Shown here in pieces: positions 8,747-16,425 of a DNA stretch of 17,888 nucleotides (position 1 is the first letter of the stretch; each line of letters begins with the position of its first letter). The notes beneath the pieces are model-generated. The model saw only the letters and a program-made list of their open reading frames with translations, was not told the DNA's origin and ran no database searches. Source of the stretch: Streptomyces anulatus (lineage in GTDB: Bacteria > Actinomycetota > Actinomycetes > Streptomycetales > Streptomycetaceae). The stretch spans positions 1 through 17,888 of the forward strand of contig NZ_JOEZ01000060.1 of NCBI RefSeq assembly GCF_000721175.1, read 5' to 3'. The translations under genes and the position numbers were made by a program.

Positions 8747-10532
8747 TACCGATGACCACCAGCACCCACCAGACGACGCCCGTCCTCGCCATCCCCACAC
8801 CGGTGGCCCGCGCGGCCACCGCCGCCGGAGCCGCACTCACCCTCGGCTCCACCTTCCTCGCCTGGACCTGGACCTCCGAATTCCCCGGCGACCTCACCGT
8901 CACCGGCTACCCCGGCGGCCTCCAGGTCCTCACCCTCATCGGCGCCGCCCTCACCCTGCTCCTCACCCTCTCCGGGTACGGCATCAAGGGCCTGCGCTGG
9001 CTCACCCCCGGCGGCTCCAACAGCCCCGTCCGACTCGCCGCACTCGGCGCCCTCGGCACCATGGGCTTCACCGTCGGCGCCATCTCCGTCGAACTCGGCG
9101 GCGTCGTCAACCTGGAACCCGGAGCCTGGATCGGCCTCGTCGGCGCCATCATCACCGTCGCCGCCTCCCTCGGCCTCCCCCACGACCAGAACATCACCGA
9201 CACCACCGAACCCACCGCCCTCGAACGATTCCTCAACAGCCTCCGCGCCCCCACGCCCGGACGCCCCAAGGAACTCCCCTCCTGGGCCGAAATCCTGATC
9301 ATCGTCGCCGCCTTCGGCATCGGTCTCTTCGTCGCCACCTACGGCATCGACACCGCCTACCCCGAACTCTTCGTCGGCTACCTGATCATCACCGGCTTCG
9401 CCGTGACCGCACTCTTCAAGGCCGGCCTCATGGCCCGCCTCTCCGCGCTCACCACGAAGTACCGCTCCATCGCCGTCGCCGCGGCCTTCGTCGCCGCAGC
9501 CGTCTTCCCGTTCACCCAGAACACCGACCAGTACACCCTCATCGCGGTCAACATCCTCATCTTCGCGACCGTCGCACTGGGCCTGAACATCGTCGTCGGC
9601 CTCGCCGGACTCCTCGACCTCGGATACGTCGCCTTCCTCGGCGTCGGCGCCTACACCGCCGCCCTCGTCTCCGGAACCACCGCATCCGCGTTCGGCGTCC
9701 AATTCCCCTTCTGGGCCTCCGTCCTCACCGGCGCCGCCGTCTCCCTCGTCTTCGGCGTCGTCATCGGAGCACCCACCCTCCGCCTCCGCGGCGACTACCT
9801 CGCCATCGTCACCCTCGGCTTCGGCGAGATCTTCCGCATCGCCGTCGGCAACCTCGACGGCGTCTCCGGACCCCGCGTCACCAACGGCCCCAACGGCGTA
9901 CCGAACATCCCCGACCTCAACTTCTTCGGGTACAACTTCGGCGAATCCCACACCATCCTGGGCTTCGAACTCGGCGCCTACGCCAACTACTACCTGCTCA
10001 TGCTGCTCGCGATGATCCTCGTGGTCCTCGTCTTCAGCCGAGCAGGCAGCTCCCGCATCGGCCGCGCCTGGGTCGCCATCCGCGAGGACGAGACCGCCGC
10101 CACCGCCATGGGCATCAACGGCTTCCGCGTCAAGCTCATCGCCTTCGCCCTCGGCGCCACCCTCGCCGGCATCGCCGGCACCGTACAGGCCCACGTCCAG
10201 AGCACCGTCGTCCCCGAGATGTACGTCTTCGCCGGACCCGTACCGCCCAACTCCGCCTTCCTCCTCGCCGCCGTCATCCTCGGCGGCATGGGAACCATCA
10301 GCGGACCCCTCATCGGCGCGGCACTCCTCTACATGATCCCGGCGAAGCTCCAGTTCCTCTCGGACTACCAGCTCCTCGGCTTCGGACTCGCGCTCATCCT
10401 CCTCATGCGCTTCCGCCCGGAGGGCCTCATCGCCAACCGACGCGCCAAGCTGGAGTACCACGAGACCGACCAGCTCGACGTACCGGACGAAACCCTGGCC
10501 GGCACCACCTCCGGCACCACGAAGGCGGGGGC

Positions 10533-10536
<4 letters not shown>
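8743..10536 (+). CDS. livM: Branched-chain amino-acid ABC transporter permease LivM, with N-terminal membrane extension
   Basis: This 597-residue membrane protein is the second permease half. The conserved LivM domain occupies about residues 262-577. It contains LNIVVGLAGLLDLGYVAFLG, the LRLRGDYLAIVTLGFGEIFR segment and the ATPase-contact loop GRAWVAIREDETAATAMGIN. The first 260 residues add about six hydrophobic segments, including stretches near 60-78, 98-117, 128-145, 183-200, 210-227 and 243-257. This makes the protein much longer than a minimal LivM. GTG at 8743 overlaps the livH stop as GTGA; ATG at 8752 (MTTSTHQ) is an equally possible start, and neither has a strong ribosome-binding site. 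The stop overlaps livG in the same way. Confidence 0.93.
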
Positions 10537-11407
<871 letters not shown>

Positions 11408-11411
<4 letters not shown>

Positions 11412-12124
11412 CCGCCCTGCTCGAGGTCGAAGACCTCCGCGTCGCCTACGGCAAGATCGAAGCCGTCAAGGGCATCTCCTTCAGCGTCGAAGCCGGCCAG
11501 GTCGTCACCCTCATCGGCACCAACGGCGCGGGCAAGACCACCACACTGCGCACCCTCTCCGGGCTCCTCAAGCCCTCCGGCGGCCGCATCACCTTCGACG
11601 GGAAACCCCTCGGCAACGTCCCCGCGCACAAGATCGTCGCGCTCGGACTCGCCCACTCCCCCGAAGGCCGCCACATCTTCCCCCGCCTCACCATCGCGGA
11701 GAACCTCCAGCTCGGAGCCTTCCTCCGCACCGACAAGGCAGGCATCGAGAAGGACATCCAGCGCGCCTACGACCTCTTCCCCATCCTCGGGGAACGCCGG
11801 AAGCAGGCCGCGGGCACCCTCTCGGGCGGCGAACAGCAGATGCTCGCCATGGGACGCGCCCTCATGTCCCAGCCCAAGCTGCTCATGCTCGACGAGCCCT
11901 CCATGGGACTCTCCCCGATCATGATGCAGAAGATCATGGAGACCATCGTCGAGCTCAAGGCGGCGGGCACCACGATCCTGCTCGTCGAGCAGAACGCCCA
12001 GGCCGCCCTGTCCCTCGCGGACCAGGGTCACGTCATGGAGGTCGGCAAGATCGTCCTCTCCGGCCCCGGCTCTGACCTGCTCCACGACGAGTCGGTCCGC
12101 AAGGCGTACCTCGGCGAGGACTGA
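11408..12124 (+). CDS. livF: Branched-chain amino-acid ABC transporter ATP-binding protein LivF
   Basis: The 238-residue second ABC ATPase of the transporter has the standard LivF length. Walker A is GTNGAGKTT (37-45). GLAHSPEGRHIFPRLTIAEN is the LivF Q-loop block, where an S/P-E-G-R-x-I/V-F motif is typical. The signature is LSGGEQQMLAMGRAL, Walker B is LLMLDEPSMGLSP and the H-loop region is LLVEQNAQAAL. GTG at 11408 overlaps the livG stop and is preceded by GGAAGGGG. It is the last gene of the operon, and a 19-bp stem terminator lies 14 nt after its stop. Confidence 0.95.
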
Positions 12125-12138
12125 CACCCCTGCCGTAC

Positions 12139-12182
12139 GCGAGAGGCCCGCACCCGGTTCACCCCGGGTGCGGGCCTCTCGC
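12139..12182. terminator. Strong bidirectional terminator between livF and the ANTAR regulator
   Basis: GCGAGAGGCCCGCACCCGG (12139-12157) pairs perfectly over 19 bp with its reverse complement at 12164-12182, around a 6-nt TTCACC loop. It lies between two converging genes, 14 nt after the livF stop and 15 nt before the stop of the minus-strand regulator, so it can end both transcripts. Confidence 0.85.
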
Positions 12183-12197
12183 CTGGTGCGTACGCGG

Positions 12198-12854
12198 CTA
12201 CTCGGCCGAGTTCTTCTTCTCCTCGGCGTCCTCGATCAACGCCTCCGCCAGCTGCTGCATCGACATCCGACGGTCCATCGACGTCTTCTGGATCCACCGG
12301 AACGCGGCCGGCTCGGAGAGCCCGTAATCCGTCTGCAGGATGCTCTTCGCCCGGTCCACCAGCTTCCGGGTCTCCAGCCGCTGCGAGAGGTCCGCGATCT
12401 CGCTCTCCAGCGCCTTCAGCTCCGCGAACCGGGAGACGGCCATCTCGATGGCCGGCACCACGTCGCTCTTGCTGAACGGCTTCACCAGATACGCCATGGC
12501 CCCGGCGTCCCGGGCCCGCTCGACGAGGTCGCGCTGCGAGAACGCGGTGAGCATCAGGACCGGGGCGATGGACTCCTCGGCGATCTTCTCTGCGGCGGAG
12601 ATCCCGTCGAGGACCGGCATCTTCACGTCCAGGATGACCAGGTCCGGCTTGTGCTCCCGGGCCAGCTCGACGGCCTGCTGCCCGTCGCCCGCCTCACCGA
12701 CGACGGAGTAACCCTCCTCCTCCAGCATCTCCTTGAGGTCGAGGCGGATGAGGGCCTCGTCCTCGGCGATGACGACGCGGGTCGTCAGCGGCGGGACGTG
12801 CGACTTGTCGTCGTCGACGGCGTCTACGGGCTGGGGCGACTCGGGGGTGGTCAC
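12198..12854 (-). CDS. pdtaR: ANTAR-domain response regulator (PdtaR type)
   Basis: This 218-residue two-domain regulator has a receiver (about 25-140) with acidic pair E31/D32, phospho-acceptor D76 in LVILDVKMP, T103 and K125 (AYLVKPFS). Its C-terminal ANTAR RNA-binding domain (about 155-212) contains LVDRAKSILQ, GLSEPAAFRWIQ and RRMSMQQLAEAL. Phosphorylated ANTAR proteins bind paired hairpins in mRNA leaders and prevent termination. The closest characterised relative I recognise is mycobacterial PdtaR (Rv1626), partner of the kinase PdtaS. No kinase gene is in this window, so the partner must be encoded elsewhere. The GTG start (12852-12854) has AAGGAG only four bases upstream, tighter than usual. 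The first 24 residues are a polar, probably flexible tail. It is divergent from the tRNA gene. Confidence 0.92.
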   Translation of the reverse strand: MTTPESPQPVDAVDDDKSHVPPLTTRVVIAEDEALIRLDLKEMLEEEGYSVVGEAGDGQQAVELAREHKPDLVILDVKMPVLDGISAAEKIAEESIAPVLMLTAFSQRDLVERARDAGAMAYLVKPFSKSDVVPAIEMAVSRFAELKALESEIADLSQRLETRKLVDRAKSILQTDYGLSEPAAFRWIQKTSMDRRMSMQQLAEALIEDAEEKKNSAE

Positions 12855-12912
12855 GGGGCTCCTTGTTAGGACAGGGGTGCAGCTCCCAAGAGCCTACCTA
12901 GTTACGGTATGT

Positions 12913-12940
12913 TTGAGGCACGGAGGGTCCTCGGTATCCT
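12913..12940 (+). promoter_or_regulatory. Candidate promoter of the tRNA gene
   Basis: TTGAGG (12913-12918) and TATCCT (12935-12940) are separated by 16 bp and would start transcription about 6-7 nt later, just before the tRNA 5' end at 12954. A short CCTTCG-TTT-CGAAGG hairpin (12938-12952) overlaps the start region. Confidence 0.35.
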
Positions 12941-12953
12941 TCGTTTCGAAGGG

Positions 12954-13026
12954 GCCCCGGTAGCCCAGCGGCAGAGGCGATGGATTCAAAACCCATACAG
13001 CGTCGGTTCGAATCCGACTCGGGGCA
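12954..13026 (+). tRNA. tRNA with CAA anticodon (nominally Leu), short variable loop
   Basis: A complete 73-nt cloverleaf is present. The acceptor GCCCCGG (12954-12960) pairs with TCGGGGC (13019-13025), including one G.T. The discriminator is A13026, and no CCA is encoded. The T arm is perfect (GTCGG-TTCGAAT-CCGAC). The anticodon arm is ATGGA-TTCAAAA-CCCAT, with anticodon CAA at 12987-12989 after a proper T33, but the last stem pair is an A.C mismatch. The D stem pairs GCC with GGC and has a C.A mismatch at its inner end. The variable loop is only 5 nt (ACAGC), whereas bacterial leucine tRNAs normally carry a long variable arm. CAA would read UUG. The amino acid charged is therefore uncertain; this may be a divergent or decaying tRNA. 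Confidence 0.82.
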
Positions 13027-13031
13027 CTTCT

Positions 13032-13046
13032 CCTTGGATTCCAAGG
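13032..13046 (+). terminator. Short hairpin just after the tRNA
   Basis: CCTTGG (13032-13037) and CCAAGG (13041-13046) form a 6-bp stem with a 3-nt loop, starting 6 nt after the tRNA discriminator. It could mark the tRNA 3' end or act as a weak terminator. A second inverted repeat, CCTTCGA (13090-13096) with TCGAAGG (13112-13118), follows. Confidence 0.35.
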
Positions 13047-13137
13047 TCGAGTAACAATTTGGCGATCTTCACCCTTGCTGGTGAACGTGCCTTCGATCCG
13101 GGCACACCCCTTCGAAGGTCGCAGAAAACTACGCTGC

Positions 13138-13917
13138 ATGGAGCAGCACAACCCCTCGATACGTAACGAAGCGCTTGCCCTCTTGCGGAGCGGAACCACC
13201 AATCGAGCAGTGGCAGAACACCTCAAGGTGCCACGCGGAACTGTCGGCTGGTGGCTGCATGAGGACCGCAAGCGACGCGGAGTGCGGTACGAACAGCCCA
13301 CCGACTGCCCCGCGTGCACAGGCCGGCAGGTTGATCGCGCCGCCTACGCCTACTTACTGGGGCTGTACCTCGGCGACGGCCACATCACGTCGAAGACCAA
13401 GCAACATCATCTGTCGATCTTCTGCGACGCCATCTGGCCGGGCGTGATCAACGAGGCGGAATCGGCCATGCGCACGGTCATGCCCATGCCGCGCACCGGT
13501 CGACGGCAGCGAAACAACTGCATTGAAGTGAAGTCGTACAGCAAACACTGGACCTGTGTCTTTCCTCAGCACGGGCCGGGCAAGAAGCACGAGCGGCCGA
13601 TCGTTCTCGAAGCGTGGCAGCAGGAGATCATCGACGCCCACCCCTGGCACTTCATCAGGGGCCTCATCCACTCCGACGGGTGTCGGAACATGAACTGGAC
13701 GACCCGAGTCGTCAAGGGTGAACGGAAGCGCTACGAGTACCCGCGGTACTACTTCACCAACGTCTCCGACGACATCCGCCGCCTCTACACCGACGCCCTC
13801 GACGCGCTCGGCATCGTATGGACGCACTGCACACGCGCGGGCAAGCCCTACAACATCTCCGTAGCCCGACGGGCATCCGTCGCCCTCATGGATGCGCACG
13901 TCGGGCCGAAATACTGA
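13138..13917 (+). CDS. HTH and LAGLIDADG homing-endonuclease-like protein
   Basis: This 259-residue protein begins with a short helix-turn-helix (about 8-45, with TNRAVAEHLKVPRGTVGWWL), then a CPAC pair at 57-60. Two LAGLIDADG-like motifs follow: YLLGLYLGDG (72-81) and FIRGLIHSDG (172-181). Each ends in D-G, giving the two catalytic-type aspartates D80 and D180, about 100 residues apart as in single-chain LAGLIDADG enzymes. FPQHGPGKKHER and YYFTNVSDDIRRLY are blocks I recall from a multicopy actinomycete family. The endonuclease role is inferred from motifs only; a DNA-binding regulator is the alternative. ATG at 13138 is chosen because similarity to remembered relatives begins there; no ribosome-binding site is evident, and TTG 13075 or GTG 13081 or 13087 are possible. 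It uses codons avoided by its neighbours (ATA, CGT, CTT, TTG, AAT, GCA). Leu73 is TTA (13354-13356), implying bldA dependence. The stop is 6 nt from the pyk stop. Confidence 0.78.
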   Translation: MEQHNPSIRNEALALLRSGTTNRAVAEHLKVPRGTVGWWLHEDRKRRGVRYEQPTDCPACTGRQVDRAAYAYLLGLYLGDGHITSKTKQHHLSIFCDAIWPGVINEAESAMRTVMPMPRTGRRQRNNCIEVKSYSKHWTCVFPQHGPGKKHERPIVLEAWQQEIIDAHPWHFIRGLIHSDGCRNMNWTTRVVKGERKRYEYPRYYFTNVSDDIRRLYTDALDALGIVWTHCTRAGKPYNISVARRASVALMDAHVGPKY

Positions 13918-13923
13918 GCTGCC

Positions 13924-15363
13924 CTACTTCGGGCTGTCGTCCTCGCCGATGTGGTGGACGCGGACCAGGTTCGTGGAGCCCGCGACGCCGGGCGGGGAGC
14001 CGGCGGTGATGACCACGATGTCGCCCTTCGCGCAGCGGCCGATGCGCAGGAGTTCCTCGTCGACCTGGGCGACCATCGCGTCCGTGGAGCCGACGTGCGG
14101 GCCGAGGAAGGTCTCGACGCCCCAGGTGAGGTTGAGCTGGGCGCGGGTGGCTTCGTCGGGGGTGAAGGCGAGGAGCGGGATGGGTGAGCGGTAGCGGGAG
14201 AGGCGTTTGACGGTGTCGCCGCTCTGGGTGAAGGCTACGAGGAATTTCGCGCCGAGGAAGTCGCCCATCTCGGCGGCCGCTCGCGCTACCGCGCCGCCCT
14301 GGGTGCGGGGTTTGTTGCGTTCGGTGAGGGGCGGGAGGCCCTTGGCGAGGAGGTCTTCCTCGGCTGCTTCGACGATGCGGGACATGGTGCGGACGGTCTC
14401 GATGGGGTATTTCCCGACGCTGGTCTCGCCGGAGAGCATGACGGCGTCGGTGCCGTCGATGATGGCGTTGGCGACGTCGGATGCTTCGGCGCGGGTGGGG
14501 CGGGAGTTGTCGATCATCGAGTCGAGCATCTGGGTGGCGACGATGACGGGTTTGGCGTTGCGGCGGGCGAGCTTGATGGCGCGTTTCTGGACGATCGGTA
14601 CTTGTTCCAGGGGCATTTCGACGCCGAGGTCGCCGCGGGCGACCATGATGCCGTCGAAGGCGGCGACGATGTCGTCGATGTTGTCGACGGCCTGGGGCTT
14701 TTCGACTTTGGCGATGACGGGGAGGCGGCGGTTCTCCTCGTCCATGATGCGGTGGACGTCGTCGATGTCGCGTCCGGTGCGGACGAAGGAGAGGGCGATG
14801 ATGTCGGCGCCGGTGCGCAGGGCCCAGCGGAGGTCGTCGATGTCTTTTTCGGAGAGGGCGGGGACGGATACGGCGACGCCGGGGAGGTTGAGTCCCTTGT
14901 TGTCGGAGACCATGCCGCCTTCGATGACGGTGGTGTGGACGCGGGGGCCGTCGACGTCGGTGACTTCGAGGGTGACGCGGCCGTCGTCGATGAGGATGCG
15001 TTCGCCGGTGGTGACGTCGGTGGCGAGGCCGTCGTAGGTGGTGCCGCAGATGTCGCCGGTGCCTTCGCCCTCGAGGGGTTCGACGGTGATGGTGAAGGTG
15101 TCGCCGCGTTCAAGGAGTACGGGGCCTTCGCGGAAGCGTCCGAGGCGGATCTTCGGACCTTGAAGGTCGGCGAGGATGCCGACACTGCGGCCGACTTCCT
15201 CGGACGCTTTGCGGACGTGGTGGTAGCGCTCTTCGTGTTCGGCGTAGGTGCCGTGGCTGAGGTTGAGGCGGGCGATGTCCATTCCCGCTTCGACCAGGGC
15301 TTTGATCTGGTCGTATGTGTCGGTTGCGGGTCCCAGGGTGCAAACGATTTTCGCTCGGCGCAT
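13924..15363 (-). CDS. pyk: Pyruvate kinase
   Basis: The 479-residue glycolytic enzyme converts phosphoenolpyruvate and ADP to pyruvate and ATP in the cytoplasm. The N-terminal RRAKIVCTLGPAT and MDIARLNLSHGT are intact. The B domain spans about 72-160. Active-site elements are IAKVEKP (K219, E221), ARGDLGVE (D245), VIVATQMLDSMI (T277) and the signature DGTDAVMLSGETSVGKYP. The C-terminal effector domain covers about 345-479. DLQGPKIRLG carries Lys71 where K+-dependent enzymes have Glu, and Leu67 where they have Thr, the pattern of K+-independent pyruvate kinases. ATG (15361-15363) is the only sensible start, yet no clear ribosome-binding site precedes it. TAAGGT a short distance upstream could be a -10 box giving a very short leader. 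S. coelicolor has two pyk genes; by neighbourhood this would correspond to SCO2014. Confidence 0.97.
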   Translation of the reverse strand: MRRAKIVCTLGPATDTYDQIKALVEAGMDIARLNLSHGTYAEHEERYHHVRKASEEVGRSVGILADLQGPKIRLGRFREGPVLLERGDTFTITVEPLEGEGTGDICGTTYDGLATDVTTGERILIDDGRVTLEVTDVDGPRVHTTVIEGGMVSDNKGLNLPGVAVSVPALSEKDIDDLRWALRTGADIIALSFVRTGRDIDDVHRIMDEENRRLPVIAKVEKPQAVDNIDDIVAAFDGIMVARGDLGVEMPLEQVPIVQKRAIKLARRNAKPVIVATQMLDSMIDNSRPTRAEASDVANAIIDGTDAVMLSGETSVGKYPIETVRTMSRIVEAAEEDLLAKGLPPLTERNKPRTQGGAVARAAAEMGDFLGAKFLVAFTQSGDTVKRLSRYRSPIPLLAFTPDEATRAQLNLTWGVETFLGPHVGSTDAMVAQVDEELLRIGRCAKGDIVVITAGSPPGVAGSTNLVRVHHIGEDDSPK

Positions 15364-15416
15364 GGTTCGAGACTAAACCTTACCTGCGGGTAGGTATTTG
15401 GCTCTGCGTGACACCT

Positions 15417-15443
15417 CAACAACCTTTGCATGAAGGGTTGTTG
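15417..15443. terminator. Hairpin between the SIMPL gene and pyk
   Basis: CAACAACCTTT (15417-15427) pairs with GAAGGGTTGTTG-side bases 15433-15443, an 11-bp stem with one T.G pair and a 5-nt loop. It lies 40 nt beyond the SIMPL stop codon on the minus strand and 54 nt ahead of the pyk start. It most likely terminates the SIMPL transcript. It is AT-rich for this genome, so it could equally be an operator for pyk. Confidence 0.5.
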
Positions 15444-15483
15444 ACAAGTGTTGAATTGTGCGGCGGGGTGCTCTGATGAGCGT

Positions 15484-16203
15484 TTATCCGAGGTTCGGCG
15501 GGACGAGTGTGAAGGAGGCCTCGACCTGGGCGTCGACGTTCTGGCGTACGGGTTCGAGGTCGATGGGCGCGGGGTCGGAGGCGGCCTCCGTGCCGGCGCC
15601 TCCGTACGCCATGGCCTGGGTGGAGAAGGCGGTGCGGGTCATGCGGGGTCCGCCGCCGATGCCGGTGTCGCTGAGTTCGAGGAGGGCGCCGATGCGGGTG
15701 TCCAGGGCTTCGGCGTATTCGCGGGCGCGTTGGAGCGCTTCCTGGACGGCTTGGCGGCGGGCGGTGGCGTGGACGGGTGAGGTGGGGCGTAGTGCCCACC
15801 AGGGGCCGTCGACGCGGGTGAGGTCTTGGTCGGCGAGGCGGGTGACGAGTTCGCCGAGGGTGGTGAAGTCGCTGAGGGTGGCGGTGAGTTGGATGCTTCC
15901 GTGGTAGGCGCGGATGCGTTCGGCGCGGCCGTGGCGGGTGAGTTCGGGGCGGATGGTGAGGGTGCCGGTTTCGAGTTCTTCCACCGCGTCGCCGTAGCCC
16001 TTGATGAGGTCGAGGGTGGTGGTGTTGCGGCGGGTGAGGTCGTCGAGGGTGGTGCGGCGGTCGGTGTTGCGGGCGGTGAGGGTGATGGCGATGCGGGCGA
16101 TCTCGGGGTCGGCTTCGAGGTGGGCTTCGCCGCGGACGGTGACGTGGGGGGTGGTGGGGGTGCCGTAGGAGTGGTGGGTTGCGGGGGTGGGGGTTTCGGT
16201 CAT
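15484..16203 (-). CDS. SIMPL (DUF541) domain protein
   Basis: The 239-residue protein carries the SIMPL/DUF541 domain. HVTVRGEAHLEADPEIARIA (19-38) is the opening beta strand. It is followed by an NTDRRTTLDDLTRRNTTTLD helix and LETGTLTIRPEL, and ends in VRQNVDAQVEASFTLVPP, a typical SIMPL C-terminus. Members of the family are mostly exported oligomeric proteins of poorly defined function. This one has a polar N-terminus with no signal peptide or membrane segment, so it should be cytoplasmic. The ATG at 16201-16203 has no evident Shine-Dalgarno sequence, suggesting a leaderless or weakly translated message. It is flanked by terminator-like hairpins on both sides, so it is probably a single-gene unit. 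Confidence 0.85.
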   Translation of the reverse strand: MTETPTPATHHSYGTPTTPHVTVRGEAHLEADPEIARIAITLTARNTDRRTTLDDLTRRNTTTLDLIKGYGDAVEELETGTLTIRPELTRHGRAERIRAYHGSIQLTATLSDFTTLGELVTRLADQDLTRVDGPWWALRPTSPVHATARRQAVQEALQRAREYAEALDTRIGALLELSDTGIGGGPRMTRTAFSTQAMAYGGAGTEAASDPAPIDLEPVRQNVDAQVEASFTLVPPNLG

Positions 16204-16375
16204 GTGTTCACTGTGGCACGGGGGGTGGTGTGTCGTGGTGTGTGTCGCGTGGTCATCGGATCGAAACGCTGCGTGGGGGTGTTGTGCGTGGTGGTGGCCG
16301 GGTCGGTGGGGTGGCGGCTGACGCGTGGTGGGGTGCCGGTGTTCCCGTAGTCCTGTGTGCTTTGTGCTGTTCGTT

Positions 16376-16409
16376 CGGCCCGGGTCTCCGTCGGTGGGGG
16401 CCCGGGCCG
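16376..16409 (-). terminator. Hairpin terminator after the N-monooxygenase gene
   Basis: CGGCCCGGG (16376-16384) is the reverse complement of CCCGGGCCG (16401-16409). Read on the minus strand it follows the N-monooxygenase stop by 16 nt. On the plus strand the stem extends to 14 bp with two G.U pairs. The remaining 172 nt up to the SIMPL start are GT-rich on the plus strand and should hold the SIMPL promoter, but no convincing boxes were seen. Confidence 0.6.
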
Positions 16410-16425
16410 TTCGTTGTGCGGTGGG

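Noticed and set aside
6425..8836. Long minus-strand open frame opposite the liv binding protein and LivH
   Set aside because: Gly/Val/Asp/Glu-rich shadow with no motif; the plus-strand genes have start sites, signal peptide and family motifs.
12985..12991. UCA (UGA-reading) anticodon by shifting the tRNA loop one base
   Set aside because: Shifting the loop destroys the anticodon stem pairing; only the TTCAAAA loop with CAA keeps four good pairs and T33.
12909..13166. Plus-strand frame running through the tRNA gene (85 codons)
   Set aside because: It reads straight through the tRNA and has no ribosome-binding site; the fragment RRWIQNPYSVGSNPTRGT is just the translated tRNA.
13354..13899. 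181-codon minus-strand frame opposite the LAGLIDADG gene
   Set aside because: Entirely within a gene whose plus-strand product has two LAGLIDADG motifs; no start signal.
14602..15393. Plus-strand frame opposite pyk
   Set aside because: Val/Gly/Asp-rich antisense of a complete pyruvate kinase.
15441..15446. Perfect TTGACA on the plus strand as a promoter
   Set aside because: No -10 box at 16-18 bp and no plus-strand gene downstream; it lies in the arm of the SIMPL/pyk hairpin.
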